Shown: in pieces, positions 24,243-33,769 of the stretch | Position numbering within the stretch: the stretch's first letter is position 1 | Layout of the letters: each line of letters opens with the position of its first letter | Origin: Ignavibacteriales bacterium | Lineage (GTDB): Bacteria; Bacteroidota; Ignavibacteria; Ignavibacteriales; Ignavibacteriaceae | Reading direction: 5' to 3' | NCBI GenBank assembly: GCA_016709155.1 | Contig: JADJEI010000013.1 | Span: 434,001-498,000, forward strand | DNA: 64,000 nucleotides | The notes under the pieces: model-generated | What the model saw: only the letters and a program-made list of their open reading frames with translations | What the model was told of the DNA's origin: nothing | Databases searched by the model: none | Program-made: the position numbers and the translations under genes

Positions 24243-25665
24243 ATGAAATATTTATTCAGAATTCTAACTATAATAATCTGCATATTACATTATAATTTAT
24301 TTGCACAGCAGGAAAATGATTTATCCGGTATTTGGGAAGGTAATCTGATTATCAGTGCTGCAGTTGAAATGCCGATAGTTTTTAAATTTGAGAAGAATGA
24401 TGAAAGCGGCTACGAATGTAAAATGGACAGTCCAAGCCAGGGCGCTAAAGATATTCCTATTGAATCTGTTACCTTGATAAATGACTCTGTTCTTGTGGAT
24501 GTTAAAGTAATTGCCGCTATTTTTTCGGGAGAAGTAAATTGGGAAAACCTGGAAATCATTGGCAAATGGAGTCAGGGTGGTCAATCATTTGATCTTACAG
24601 TAAAAAAAGTAGAGAAAGCCACTACATTGAACAGACCTCAGGAACCTAAAGAACCATTACCGTACAACAGTGAAAATATTTTCTTTGAAAATAAGACTGA
24701 TAAAATATTTTTAGCAGGTACACTTACTTTTCCAAAAGAAGGGCAAAACTTTCCGGCAGCAGTATTGATCAGCGGATCAGGTCCACAGAACAGGGATGAG
24801 GAACTTATGGGACACAAGCCATTTCTGGTATTGTCCGATCACTTAACAAGAAACGGCTATGCTGTCCTCCGGTTTGATGATAGAGGTGTTGCTGAATCAG
24901 AAGGTGATTTCAGATCTGCAACAACGGAAGTCTTTGCATAAGATGTTTTAGCAGCAGTTGAGTTTTTAAAAACCAGGAATGAAATTGTTCATAGTAAAAT
25001 CGGATTTATAGGACACAGCGAGGGAGGCGTAATAGCACCAATGGCTGCAGTTCAAAATGAAGAAATTGCATTTATTGTTTTATTAGCCGGAACAGGACTG
25101 CTGGGTGAGGAGATACTCTATCTTCAAGCAAGATTAATTGCAGAAGCTGACGGAACACCGGAAGAGGATATTAAAAGAAGTCTGGAATTTTCATCTGTTA
25201 TTTATGGCGCAATTAAAGAATCAGAAGATTTTGTTGTTGCAGAAAAGAGATTCAAAGAACACTTCTGGCGTGAGTATCCAGGAATGACCCAAGAGGAGAA
25301 ACAAAAAATCGGTGATCCTGAAGTATTTTTGGAGATGCAAACAAGAATTGCACTTACACCTTGGTTTTAAATTCTTTTTAACTTATGATCCTGCGCCAGT
25401 ACTTCAGAAAGTAAAATGCCCGGTACTGGCACTCATCGGGGAAAAAGATTTACAAGTGCCTCCGAAAGAAAATCTTCCCGCTATTGAAGAAGCATTAAAG
25501 ATGGGCGGTAATACACAATATACGGTAAAAGAGTTGCCCGGTTTGAATCATTTATTCCAGACTGCAGAAACAGGTTTACCAGTTGAATATGGAAAGATTG
25601 AAGAAACAATGTCACCTCTTGTGCTTGATACAATAAGTAATTGGCTACACGAGAATATTAAATAG
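24243..25665 (+). pseudogene. Secreted alpha/beta hydrolase, disrupted
   Basis: The ATG at 24243 (GAAAGGAAA upstream) starts a signal peptide (to about residue 22), followed by a beta-rich N-terminal domain (about 25-135) and an alpha/beta hydrolase domain. That domain has an oxyanion loop LISGSGPQNRDE, nucleophile motif GHSEGG (25016-25033), acid in LIGEKDLQVP and final His in LPGLNHLF. Two lesions break it: an in-frame TAA at 24939 between EVFA and DVLAAVEFLK, and a one-base shift in the TTTT run near 25366. The fragments are 24243-24941, 24942-25370 and about 25371-25665. The nonsense codon is not a homopolymer effect, so decay is likely. Confidence 0.75.
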
Positions 25666-25671
25666 TAGATT

Positions 25672-25762
25672 GTCTTTTCGACCATGGGGTGAAATCTTAA
25701 ATTATTTTATTTTAAAATTGATGGTATATCCTTATGTAAATGTATGGAGAGGTGAAAATTGA
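25672..25762 (+). pseudogene. Remnant of a rhodanese C-terminal end
   Basis: The frame reads RPWGEILNYFILKLMVYPYV then NVW, closely similar to the end of the rhodanese at 23900-23959 (DPGEAAVNYFILKLMGYPDV then KVW). It is a second, truncated copy of the last 25 or so codons directly after the broken hydrolase gene, evidence of past duplication or recombination around 23.9-25.8 kb. Confidence 0.5.
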
Positions 25763-25829
25763 TTATTCGTTTGAATATGAATTTAATGATAACAGTAAAT
25801 AATTTCATTTAAATTAAATAGAAAAAATA

Positions 25830-25973
25830 ATGATGCGCTATACTGGATTAACAGTTTTTATTCTCTTTTTTGGAATAGCAATGTATGAAGCCATAATAAA
25901 GTTTAATTGGATTGAAGCAATTATATATACATTGTTAGGAGTACTCTTTGTAGTTGCTGAAAAAAGAAAATGA
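25830..25973 (+). CDS. Small membrane protein, 47 residues
   Basis: ATG at 25830 (or 25833) to TGA at 25971-25973. It encodes two short hydrophobic segments (LTVFILFFGIAMYEAII and IEAIIYTLLGVLFVVA) and a basic C-terminal end (EKRK), the layout of a small two-span membrane protein. No clear ribosome binding site, and the family is not recognised. It may be a true small gene in an otherwise gene-poor stretch (25763-26288). Confidence 0.4.
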   Translation: MMRYTGLTVFILFFGIAMYEAIIKFNWIEAIIYTLLGVLFVVAEKRK

Positions 25974-26288
25974 ATATTCATCTCCAAATATAAGTTGGAA
26001 GGTTATAAATAATAATAACTTACAGAAGCTTGATAAAAAGGATATTAAAATAGAAGTAACAGTTTTAATGTATATCCCCAATAGTTCATCTGCATTATTT
26101 AAAGATATATTTCAGCTGAATACTAATAAGCTTATATTAATTGTATGCTTAAGAGTTAAACACGAATAAAACTATTTAAATAAATCGAAGAAAAAAGGCA
26201 CGTATGCCATCAAATATTTTTAACCATTTAAAAAATGCAACTTTTTTTGCTTTACCCGATTATAATATTATAAAAAGAAAAAAATATT

Positions 26289-26876
26289 TTGAATGAAGAG
26301 AAGCTCCTTGGGGAGGTTGAAAATGATCCCCAGAAATTCGGGGAGATATACGACGCATTTTATAAGAAAATTTTTGGTTATGTATTGAGAAGAACTACAA
26401 ATTATGACGCAGCCAAAGATATTACTGCTGAAACTTTCATTAAAGCTTATACCAGTATTGGAAAATTTAAGTGGCGTAATATCTCAATACTTTACTGGCT
26501 TTACAGCATCGCCACAAATGAGCTTAATAAATATTTTAACAGCCATAAGTATTGTCCGGAGTCCTTAAACAGGATACATGAAGAGTATGGTTTTGATATA
26601 ACAGATTATTCAAATGCCGAGACCGAAAGGATACAGCTCGAGGAAGATCTAGAAAAGCACCGGGAGTTTATGAGAATAAATAATCTTATTAAAAAACTCG
26701 ATGTAAAATACCAGGATGTAATTTCATTAAGATTCTTTGAGCTGAAATCTATAAAGGAAATAGCCGTTATCCTCAATAAAAAAGAAGGAACTGTCAAATC
26801 ACTCCTTTCACGTGGTGTTGATAAATTAAAAGAAAATATTACTTGGAGAAAAGATGAAAAAAGAAGATGTCGATAA
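26289..26876 (+). CDS. ECF-type RNA polymerase sigma factor
   Basis: A 195-residue sigma-70 family factor with region 2 (about 15-90: FGEIYDAFYKKIFGYVLRRT...DITAETFIKAY...FKWRNISILYWLYSIA) and region 4 (about 130-185: IKKLDVKYQDVISLRFFELK, then KEIAVILNKKEGTVKSLLSR). The start is a TTG at 26289. It overlaps the next gene by 23 bases. That gene encodes a membrane protein and is positioned as an anti-sigma factor. Such pairs respond to envelope or environmental stress. The target genes are not evident here. Confidence 0.85.
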   Translation: MNEEKLLGEVENDPQKFGEIYDAFYKKIFGYVLRRTTNYDAAKDITAETFIKAYTSIGKFKWRNISILYWLYSIATNELNKYFNSHKYCPESLNRIHEEYGFDITDYSNAETERIQLEEDLEKHREFMRINNLIKKLDVKYQDVISLRFFELKSIKEIAVILNKKEGTVKSLLSRGVDKLKENITWRKDEKRRCR

Positions 26877-27309
26877 AATGCTAAGCGATATAGATGTACC
26901 TGTTATTGATAATGTAAAGCACCAACAGGAATTAAAAATACCTTTGTTAAGCTTTAAAAGATCATCAAGAGCAGGATTATGGCTACTAGTTGTGCCGGTG
27001 GTGGTTGCTGTTACATTTTTATTTAAATATGTATTGGGTATATACTCACCTTTGATTGATGGAATCCGAAAATTCTTTGATGCTATTGACAATAACCAGT
27101 TTCTCACTTACTTAATCCCTGTCATTTTTATAGGGTTCCCTTTTACTGCCATGATTATAAACCTTCTGGCATTCTGCCATTTTACCTTTATCAAAGAAAA
27201 AAAAGAACTCCTTATAACCGTAAAATACCGGCCCTTTAACATAGCCATATTTCTATTTTCATTCGCGACAGTTGTTTTCTTCTTATTGCCGGACAAGTTA
27301 TCTTTTTAA
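26854..27309 (+). CDS. Membrane protein, probable anti-sigma partner
   Basis: A 151-residue protein with a soluble N-terminus (about 1-45, acidic and basic, MKKEDVDKMLSDIDVP), followed by three hydrophobic segments (about 47-67, 85-108 and 128-148). It overlaps the ECF sigma gene by 23 bases and has TTGGAGAAAA upstream of its ATG. The cytoplasmic N-terminal region plus membrane anchor fits an anti-sigma factor, but no ZAS zinc motif is seen. The assignment rests on context. Confidence 0.55.
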   Translation: MKKEDVDKMLSDIDVPVIDNVKHQQELKIPLLSFKRSSRAGLWLLVVPVVVAVTFLFKYVLGIYSPLIDGIRKFFDAIDNNQFLTYLIPVIFIGFPFTAMIINLLAFCHFTFIKEKKELLITVKYRPFNIAIFLFSFATVVFFLLPDKLSF

Positions 27310-27424
27310 CGGGACAGTCATTGCCGGCGATAAATCAAGAATGGGATATCGCCAATCAATCGGATATAAAATTCAGACTTAATTCAATAACCTAAATTAA
27401 TATTTATTATATAATGGACACTAA

Positions 27425-29095
27425 ATGAAAAGACAAACACTAATTCTAGCACAGATTCTAATTCTCACCTTTGGTCTTATGTTAAATCTTACTTATGCTC
27501 AACAAAAAGACGATGATCAACTGGTCACCTACTTTGATAAAATACTTTTGGAGCAATTCAAAACTGATGAACCGGGTGTAACGGTTCTGGTTTCCCGTAA
27601 TGGGCAGATTATTTATAAGAAAGCATTCGGAATGGCTAACTTGGAATTAAACACACCCATGCAAGTGGATAATGTTTTCTGGGTTGCCTCTATAGGTAAA
27701 CAATTTACTGCGGTGGCAATATTACAATTGATGGAACAGGGAAAATTAAATTTGCAGGATGAAATCACAAAGTTTATTCCCGATTATCCTACACAAGGAA
27801 ATAAAATCACGATTGAGCATTTGCTGACGCATACATCGGGTATTCATAATTATTCAGGCATGGAAGACCCGGAAAAAAAGCTAACAACGGATTGCACACC
27901 AAACGAAGTAATTGACTTTTTCAAGAACCTGCCAATGCGTTTCGCCCCAGGTACAAAATGGGAATACAGTAATTCAGGCTATTTTTTATTGGGTTATATC
28001 ATCGAAAAAATTACGGGAAAACCATATTCGGAATACATTGAAGAAATTTTTTTCAAGCCGCTTGGTATGACCAATTCACTTTTCGCTAGTAATAAAAGAA
28101 TCATTAAAAACAGAGTTGGTGCTTATAGTCAAGGGAATAATGGTTTTGAAAATTCCAAACATTTGAATGCAACCATTATTTACTCTGCAGGTGCAATACA
28201 AACTACTGTAGAGGATTTTTATAAATGGCATCAAGCCGTTCATTCTTATAATTTTGTAAAAAAAGAAACACTTGATAAAGCTTTTACAAGATATAAATTG
28301 ACAGATGGAAAAGAAACGGATTACGGCTATGGTTGGAAATTAGGTTACGTTTACGAGAGCCCCTCTATCTGGCATGGCGGTGGTATCGAAGGTTTTGGAG
28401 CGATGGAAATCTATTTGCCCAAAGAAGATGTTTTTGTTGCCGTTTTTTCTAATTGCGATTGTATATATCCCAAAGATATTGCGACAAGATTGGCAGCGCT
28501 TACAACTGGTAGACCTTACGAATACAAAGAAATATCTAACGGAAATACGAATTTAAAAGGATATACTGGTGTCTATGAAAATCAAAAAGGTCAGCAACGA
28601 ATCATAACTGTGACGGGAAATAAGTTGTTTTCTCAAATTGGCAGAGGTCCGAAGTCTAATCTAAAAGCGTATCAAGAAAATATGTTTTTCTTTGAGGATG
28701 ATCCAATGCAGACAATAGAATTTTATAGAAATAAAAAGGGCGAAATTGAAAAATTATTAACCAAAAAACTGAACGGAAACGAGGCTTGGAATAAAACTAA
28801 TAAACCCATCCCGGACTCAAACGGAATAAAAGTGGACGGAAAAATATTGGAAACTTATTTGGGTGAATATGAAATTACAAATGAAATGAATTTCTCGGTC
28901 ACTATTGAGAAAGACAGAATTTTCATACAAGCCCCAGAACAGGATAAATTTGAAATTTTTGCCGAAACTGAAAATAAATTTTTTACGAAAGTTACTGATG
29001 CTGAATTTGAATTTGTCAAAGACCATTCGGGCAATGTAACCAAAGTAATTTTGAATCAAGGCGGAAGAGAAGCAGATGCGAAGAAGATAAAGTAG
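27425..29095 (+). CDS. Secreted beta-lactamase-family serine hydrolase with DUF3471
   Basis: A 556-residue exported protein: signal peptide to about residue 25 (TYAQ), class C beta-lactamase/PBP-like domain (about 30-365), and a C-terminal DUF3471-type region (about 380-556). The catalytic motifs are present: Ser89-x-x-Lys92 (SIGK), Tyr181-Ser-Asn183, and the third HGGG at 317-320. Such proteins are peptidases or esterases rather than true beta-lactamases. The end (DAEFEFVKDHSGNVTK then NQGGREADAK) resembles the remnant at 23964. The ATG follows a weak binding site. Confidence 0.85.
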   Translation: MKRQTLILAQILILTFGLMLNLTYAQQKDDDQLVTYFDKILLEQFKTDEPGVTVLVSRNGQIIYKKAFGMANLELNTPMQVDNVFWVASIGKQFTAVAILQLMEQGKLNLQDEITKFIPDYPTQGNKITIEHLLTHTSGIHNYSGMEDPEKKLTTDCTPNEVIDFFKNLPMRFAPGTKWEYSNSGYFLLGYIIEKITGKPYSEYIEEIFFKPLGMTNSLFASNKRIIKNRVGAYSQGNNGFENSKHLNATIIYSAGAIQTTVEDFYKWHQAVHSYNFVKKETLDKAFTRYKLTDGKETDYGYGWKLGYVYESPSIWHGGGIEGFGAMEIYLPKEDVFVAVFSNCDCIYPKDIATRLAALTTGRPYEYKEISNGNTNLKGYTGVYENQKGQQRIITVTGNKLFSQIGRGPKSNLKAYQENMFFFEDDPMQTIEFYRNKKGEIEKLLTKKLNGNEAWNKTNKPIPDSNGIKVDGKILETYLGEYEITNEMNFSVTIEKDRIFIQAPEQDKFEIFAETENKFFTKVTDAEFEFVKDHSGNVTKVILNQGGREADAKKIK

Positions 29096-29125
29096 AATAT
29101 ACAAAATTGGGAAAAGAATTTAGTT

Positions 29126-29572
29126 ATGAAATTAAGTACATATAATATATCTCGTGCTAAAGTGAATCAAAATTTGATAATTGAAAAAGATAAGGTCAAA
29201 ATTTTATTTGGTTGGCTTGGTACAATAATTCTTCTACTCATTATTCCAATAAAATTATTTCGTTTCTTTGAAATTAGTTATAAATCACAATTAATAATTG
29301 GAATCGCTCCAAGTTTACTTGGCCCAGCCGGATTATTGCTATTAATTTTATCAAGCAAAAGTAAACATCTAAATCTAAGCATCATTCAATCAGCAATTTT
29401 AGTAGCTCTAATTGCATTAGGTATAGAATTTGCACAATTACTTCCGCGACCTGAAATTCTTAAATATATACATTATAATTTTGATTGGTTAGATGTAATT
29501 TCGAGCTTAATAAGTGTAACAATCGCTTATTTATTTGCTAAATTTTTAATTAATTATTTACGTGATAAATAA
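29126..29572 (+). CDS. VanZ-like membrane protein
   Basis: A 148-residue protein with four hydrophobic segments and the VanZ-like signature: GIEFAQLLPRP, then YNFDWLDVISSLISVTIAY, where the family has an acidic-aromatic DxxD-like loop. The N-terminal 25 residues are polar and basic. VanZ-family proteins are associated with teicoplanin tolerance in enterococci, but most have unknown roles. It is the first gene of the cassette-like stretch that follows. Confidence 0.6.
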   Translation: MKLSTYNISRAKVNQNLIIEKDKVKILFGWLGTIILLLIIPIKLFRFFEISYKSQLIIGIAPSLLGPAGLLLLILSSKSKHLNLSIIQSAILVALIALGIEFAQLLPRPEILKYIHYNFDWLDVISSLISVTIAYLFAKFLINYLRDK

Positions 29573-29620
29573 TTTGTATAAAATATTAGTTAATCTATTT
29601 ATGTTTTTAATTAACCAATT

Positions 29621-29828
29621 GCATAACAAGTGGCGAAAGGCGACAGCGTTTTTGCATTCGGCATTTTAGAAGTTTTAGAGTTAGTCGATATGTTTTAACA
29701 ATCCTGTTCGAAGTAGTCGTTCTAATTAATAAACTTGCAAAATCTTCGGCAGTAATTTTTTAATCGGCGTTGTTGTTATGGACTGCGCCTTAGCCGCAAC
29801 AACGATATGCAGCAGCTTATAAGACGAC
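29621..29828. repeat. attC-like intergenic element 1 (weak)
   Basis: Begins GCATAACAAGTGGCG, like the left end of integron attC sites, and ends GCAGCAGCTTATAAGACG. The interior has a hairpin, CGTTGTTG ... CAACAACG (29767-29804). Full-length pairing of the arms was not established, so this is the weakest of the four. It separates the VanZ-like gene from the VOC gene. Confidence 0.3.
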
Positions 29829-29854
29829 ACAACATTAAAAAACAGAAAGACAAA

Positions 29855-30396
29855 ATGAATAGACTTATACTAATTTTTTCAATTGCAATAGTTTTTATAA
29901 GTTGCAATCAGACAAGTAAAACAAACAAGAAAATAAATAAAATGGTCAAACAAAAAACGAAGCGACAAACACAACTTCAACTAATAACACAATCCCTAAG
30001 GTAACTGGAATTGGTGGAATTTTCTTTTATTCAAACAATCTGGAAGAAACGAAAGAATGGTACACTAAAAATTTAGGGATTGAAATAAATGATTGGGGTT
30101 CTTCGAGTTTTGAATCAAGAAACGTTAACAAACCTGACGAGATAAATTCTCTTCAATGGAAACCTTTCAAAAAGGGAGATGAATATTTTTCTCCATCACA
30201 AAAAGATTTTATGATTAATTACCAAGTCCAAAATATTGAAAGACTTGTAAACAAACTCAAAGAAAACGGAGTAACCATACTTGACAGCATTGTGACTTAC
30301 GATTTTGGAAAATTTGTTCATATTATGGATCCAGAGGGAAACAAGATAGAACTTTGGGAGCCAATCGACAACGAGGGCGAAAAGACAACTGAATAG
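29855..30396 (+). pseudogene. VOC/glyoxalase-family lipoprotein, frameshifted
   Basis: The ATG at 29855 encodes a lipoprotein signal with a lipobox ending FISC, then a basic linker. The frame stops at 30004, but another frame continues from about 29945 without interruption (TSTNNTIPKVTGIGGIFFYS, then NNLEETKEWYTKNLGIE, ending IMDPEGNKIELWEP at 30396). That second part is one VOC (glyoxalase/dioxygenase-like) domain with its typical start and DPEGN.IELWE end. One shift in the AAACAAAAAACG region separates the parts. In the real organism this could be one lipoprotein of about 180 residues. Confidence 0.65.
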
Positions 30397-30425
30397 GATT
30401 TGAAAGCAGACTGAGATAAAAAAGC

Positions 30426-30566
30426 CGAACGCATAATAGAGTATTTATTGTATTTGGGCTGATGACGCATTTGGAGTTCTTAACGCTTTTTTGCTGGCTT
30501 TGCTAACGGGGGACAAGAAAACGTTTCAAACTCCCAAACACAACAAATACGCAAATCGTTGTTCGT
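30426..30566. repeat. attC-like imperfect palindrome 2
   Basis: Left arm GAACGCATAATAGAGTATTT with TATTGTATTTGGG. Right arm CCCAAACACAACAAATACGC then AAATCGTTGTTCG. The arms pair with a few mismatches over about 20 bases, and unpaired bases resemble attC bulges. It lies between the VOC and DUF4386 genes. Confidence 0.5.
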
Positions 30567-30623
30567 CTTTATGAAATGTGGCGATCTAGTACATTAGCAT
30601 CTTATATAAAACTTAATAAATTA

Positions 30624-31328
30624 ATGAATTCAAACAAAAAGACATCAAGAATTATATTTTTATTTTGGGTACTATATGCTGTACCCGCTATTTTTAGTCT
30701 GCAGTATGTCCAACCCAAATTGATTGTACTTGGAGATGCCGTAGCGACATCAAATAACATTATTGGTCATGAGTTTTTATTTCGTATGGGGATTGTGAGT
30801 CATCTTTTAGCACAAATCTTTTTGTTGTTTTTTGGGATGACTGTTTTTCACCTTTTTAAAGGAGTTAATAAAACATGGGCAGCCATATTTTGGACATCAA
30901 TATTGATGACTGTTGCCATAACTTTTATCAATACACTTAACTTTGTCGGTCCTCTCATCGTACTCAGCAAGGCTGATTACTTGAATGTATTTCAACAAGA
31001 TCAACTTCATGCATTTGTAATGATATTCCTCAGACTAAGCAACTTTGGACAAGCACTATATGAAGTATTTTGGGGAATGTATCTTTTTGCATTTGGATTG
31101 CTCATCATAAAATCAAGTTACATTCCAAGATTTCTGGGTGTATTGCTTATCATCGGAAGTATAGGCTTTCCGATAAATACTTTTACAAAGTTACTTATCC
31201 CGGAATTTTATCCAGCGCTATTTACACAAATGACGATGTTTTTTAGTGGTCTTGGGGTACTCCCGACCCTCTTTTGGATTTTGATTGTAGGTTTAAAAAT
31301 TAATACGCAAACAATTGACAAACAATAA
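30624..31328 (+). CDS. DUF4386 family membrane protein
   Basis: An integral membrane protein of 235 residues (250 if the upstream ATG at 30576 is used) with about six hydrophobic segments. It resembles DUF4386: SRIIFLFWVLYAVPAIFSLQ, EFLFRMGIVSHLLAQIFLL, NFGQALYEVFWGMYLFAFGLLI and SSYIPRFLGVLLIIGSIGF. I chose 30624 because the family normally begins just before the KKTSRI-like stretch. Neither start has a clear binding site, as is common in cassettes. Its biochemical role is unknown. Confidence 0.75.
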   Translation: MNSNKKTSRIIFLFWVLYAVPAIFSLQYVQPKLIVLGDAVATSNNIIGHEFLFRMGIVSHLLAQIFLLFFGMTVFHLFKGVNKTWAAIFWTSILMTVAITFINTLNFVGPLIVLSKADYLNVFQQDQLHAFVMIFLRLSNFGQALYEVFWGMYLFAFGLLIIKSSYIPRFLGVLLIIGSIGFPINTFTKLLIPEFYPALFTQMTMFFSGLGVLPTLFWILIVGLKINTQTIDKQ

Positions 31329-31468
31329 CGAACGCATAACAGCGGTTTAGCAAAAGTGGCGGCTCTGTGCTTAGAACAGTTTTGTGGTTACATAAAATGC
31401 AGTTCTCCGAATGAAAAATTGAGCTGAAAGGCCCGCCCACCGCAAATCTGCAAAACATTAGCTGTAAG
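31329..31468. repeat. attC-like imperfect palindrome 3
   Basis: Begins CGAACGCATAACAGCGG, ends CAAAACATTAGCTG. The inner arms GTTTAGCAAAAGTGGCGG and CCGCCCACCGCAAATCTG are largely complementary with bulges. The centre includes CAGTTCTCCGAATGAA, also found in element 4. It separates the DUF4386 and GNAT genes. Confidence 0.55.
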
Positions 31469-31502
31469 TATACGAGACAATATAACTTTCAGTGGACAGA
31501 AA

Positions 31503-32395
31503 ATGAAAAAAAATTATTTAACGACCAGACTTATACTAAATGAATTAAGTTTGAATGATGAACAATTTATAATGGAGTTAGTAAACACGCCAGAATGGAT
31601 AAAATTTATTGGTGATAGAAATATCAGAACGCAAGAGGACGCAAGAGTTTATATTCAAAAAATAATTGATAATTCAGCTGTTAATTATTGGATCGTAAAA
31701 CTACAAGAGCAAAATATACCAATCGGTATAATAACTTTTATCAAACGCGATTACTTAGAACATTACGATATTGGTTTTGCCTTTCTTTCAAAATTTACTA
31801 AAAAAGGTTATGCATATGAGGCTACCACAACTGTATTAAATGATATAATAAACGACCTTACTCATACACACATTCTTGCTACAACAGTACAAGAAAACAT
31901 AGATTCAATAAAACTTTTAGAAAAATTGGGATTTCGATTTGAAAAAGAAATTGAAGACGGAAACGATTTATTGTTGGTCTATTCTATTTCAGTTGACAAA
32001 CTATTAATTAATCAGGTAACACATAACTTTTTTAACTTATTTACAAATGCAAGTCAACAGAAACCTATTTTGGAAAAAATTCAGAATATATGTTTACCTG
32101 AAACTATTATTATTAAAAAGAGTAAAGACAAAGAGGATATTCTCAATATAAACGCATTTATTGAACCAAGAAAAAAAATTCTTTCAGATGGGACACTTAC
32201 GGAATTTGAGGAATATGAAATATTTGAAGAAACAAGAGTGGTCGCTAATATAGCGCAGCGTTTTTCTAAATATCAAAAGAAAGGATACTTGAATGGAAAT
32301 TATTTTGAGGAAAAGGCAATAAACTATTTCAGTATATCAAGACAAACAAAGGTTGGAAAATAGTCTCTGTTAACTGGGAAGACGAAAATATTTAA
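31503..32395 (+). CDS. GNAT acetyltransferase fused to an NTF2-like domain, end frameshifted
   Basis: The N-terminal part (about 1-170) is a RimJ/RimL-type GNAT acetyltransferase: TTRLILNELSLNDEQFIMEL, YDIGFAFLSKFTKKGYAYEA (acetyl-CoA loop) and NIDSIKLLEKLGFRFEKEI. The second part (about 175-297) reads like a SnoaL/NTF2-type beta-helix domain. The called frame stops at 32363, but GWKIVSVNWEDENI in another frame gives the usual domain ending to a stop at 32393-32395, so there is a one-base shift near 32350. It may acetylate a small molecule or an antibiotic. The substrate is unknown. The ATG is at 31503. Confidence 0.7.
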
Positions 32396-32417
32396 AATCA
32401 TATCTAGGATACTCTAA

Positions 32418-33086
32418 ATGAATACAGTATCAACACGTGACCGAATCGGTTCTTTTTTGAATCACAACAAGATCATCGTAGTAATCGAACTTGTGGTTAT
32501 ATTGGGACTCGCATTGGCTTCCTCAAGTCCGACTGGTATCGTTCCGATCGTATGTGTGATTGGATTTTCCTTTTGGGTGCGAAAGGTTGCTTGGCGCGAC
32601 ATCGGGTTTGTCCGCCCAAAAAACCTTCCTATCATCGTCCTATTGGGTGTAATCTTCGGTATTGGATTGCAGATTCTTGATAATTATTACTTGGGCCCCC
32701 TCATACGTCAACTGACAAACACTCCAACCGACCTATCACTATTCAAATCCTTGAGCGGCAATGTTACAGCTCTTGTAGCCGCCATCGCACTCAGTTGGAC
32801 TATAGCAGCTTTCGGTGAGGAATTGATTTTTCGCGGGTACCTTATGAATCGGATAGCTGATGTTGCCGGGCGAGATCAAATGGGGTGGGTAATTGCACTC
32901 GTTGGGTCAAGCTTTGTTTTTGGTATCGTTCATCAGTACCAGGGTTTATCAGGTGCCATCGGGGCTTTCAAGACAGGTTTGCTGTTTGCTTTTATGTATT
33001 TAGCTACTGGACGAAATTTGTGGTTGTCCATAGTTACACACGGCGTCTATGACACATTCGGATTTGTACTTCTATTATTGGGCTAA
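32418..33086 (+). CDS. CPBP family intramembrane metalloprotease-like protein
   Basis: A 222-residue membrane protein with about seven hydrophobic segments. The CPBP (Abi) motifs are present: paired Glu plus Arg in GEELIFRGYL (about 135-144), a first His in FGIVHQYQG, and a second His in IVTHGVYD. Such proteins act as CAAX-type or bacteriocin self-immunity proteases. It lies 22 bases after the GNAT frame, with no palindrome between. The codon use and GC look richer than the neighbours (for example GCTTGGCGCGACATCGGGTT), hinting at a different origin. Confidence 0.8.
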   Translation: MNTVSTRDRIGSFLNHNKIIVVIELVVILGLALASSSPTGIVPIVCVIGFSFWVRKVAWRDIGFVRPKNLPIIVLLGVIFGIGLQILDNYYLGPLIRQLTNTPTDLSLFKSLSGNVTALVAAIALSWTIAAFGEELIFRGYLMNRIADVAGRDQMGWVIALVGSSFVFGIVHQYQGLSGAIGAFKTGLLFAFMYLATGRNLWLSIVTHGVYDTFGFVLLLLG

Positions 33087-33108
33087 CAGAGTGTTTGGCA
33101 AAACAACT

Positions 33109-33243
33109 TCACATAACAGCACATTTGTAATAGGCGGGTACGTGCTCCGAAGGCGGGTTTGGTTTTACAGAAAGTTCAGTTCTCCGAATGAACAATTCGT
33201 GCTAAAAACACGCCTATCGCAAATTTGCAAAACGTTAACGGAA
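33109..33243. repeat. attC-like imperfect palindrome 4
   Basis: Begins TCACATAACAGCACA, ends GCAAAACGTTAACGG. The inner arms CACATTTGTAATAGGCG and CGCCTATCGCAAATTTG pair with one bulge. It shares the centre CAGTTCTCCGAATGAA with element 3. It separates the CPBP and DinB genes. Confidence 0.55.
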
Positions 33244-33298
33244 AACCCGAGACTGCGACAACAAACTTTCAGACAGACAAATAACAAATAGGTTAAGA

Positions 33299-33769
33299 AT
33301 GGACACAAAACAAATCATAGAAACCTGGGAAATTCACAACAGGATAAACCTGTATTTACTGAACTCTATTAAAGAAGAACATCTTGTAGATATTTCCGCT
33401 TCTAAAGGACGGAACGTAGGCGAACAATTTGCCCACATTCATAACGTGAGGCTAATGTGGCTGAAAGCAGCTGAGCCAGGATTACTGAAAGGGCAAAATA
33501 AAATTGAGAAAGTAACGGTTTCCAAAAAACTTTTGATGGACGAACTTAGTAATAGTTCAACAGCAATAACTTCATTGCTGCTAAACGGATTTGAACAGGG
33601 AAAAATCAAAGGATTTAAACCGCACCCAGCAGCTTTTTTTGGTTATCTCATTTCACACGAAAGCCACCACAGGGGACAAATTATGCTTTGTTTAAAACAA
33701 TCAGGTCATGCAGTTGACCAGAAAACTCAATACGGAATTTGGGAATGGGGAGCGAAATTTACTGAATAA
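33299..33769 (+). CDS. DinB family protein
   Basis: A 156-residue four-helix-bundle protein of the DinB/YfiT group, members of which use a metal bound by three histidines for thiol transfer. The metal ligands are visible in QFAHIHNVRLMWL (first His), then SHESHHRGQIMLCL (second and third). The ATG at 33299 follows a GGTTAAGA sequence. It is the last gene of the cassette-like run. The substrate is unknown. Confidence 0.8.
   Translation: MDTKQIIETWEIHNRINLYLLNSIKEEHLVDISASKGRNVGEQFAHIHNVRLMWLKAAEPGLLKGQNKIEKVTVSKKLLMDELSNSSTAITSLLLNGFEQGKIKGFKPHPAAFFGYLISHESHHRGQIMLCLKQSGHAVDQKTQYGIWEWGAKFTE

Noticed and set aside
25954..26169. 71-codon frame after the small membrane protein
   Set aside because: TTG start, no binding site, low-complexity Asn/Lys product overlapping the previous gene. 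No family.
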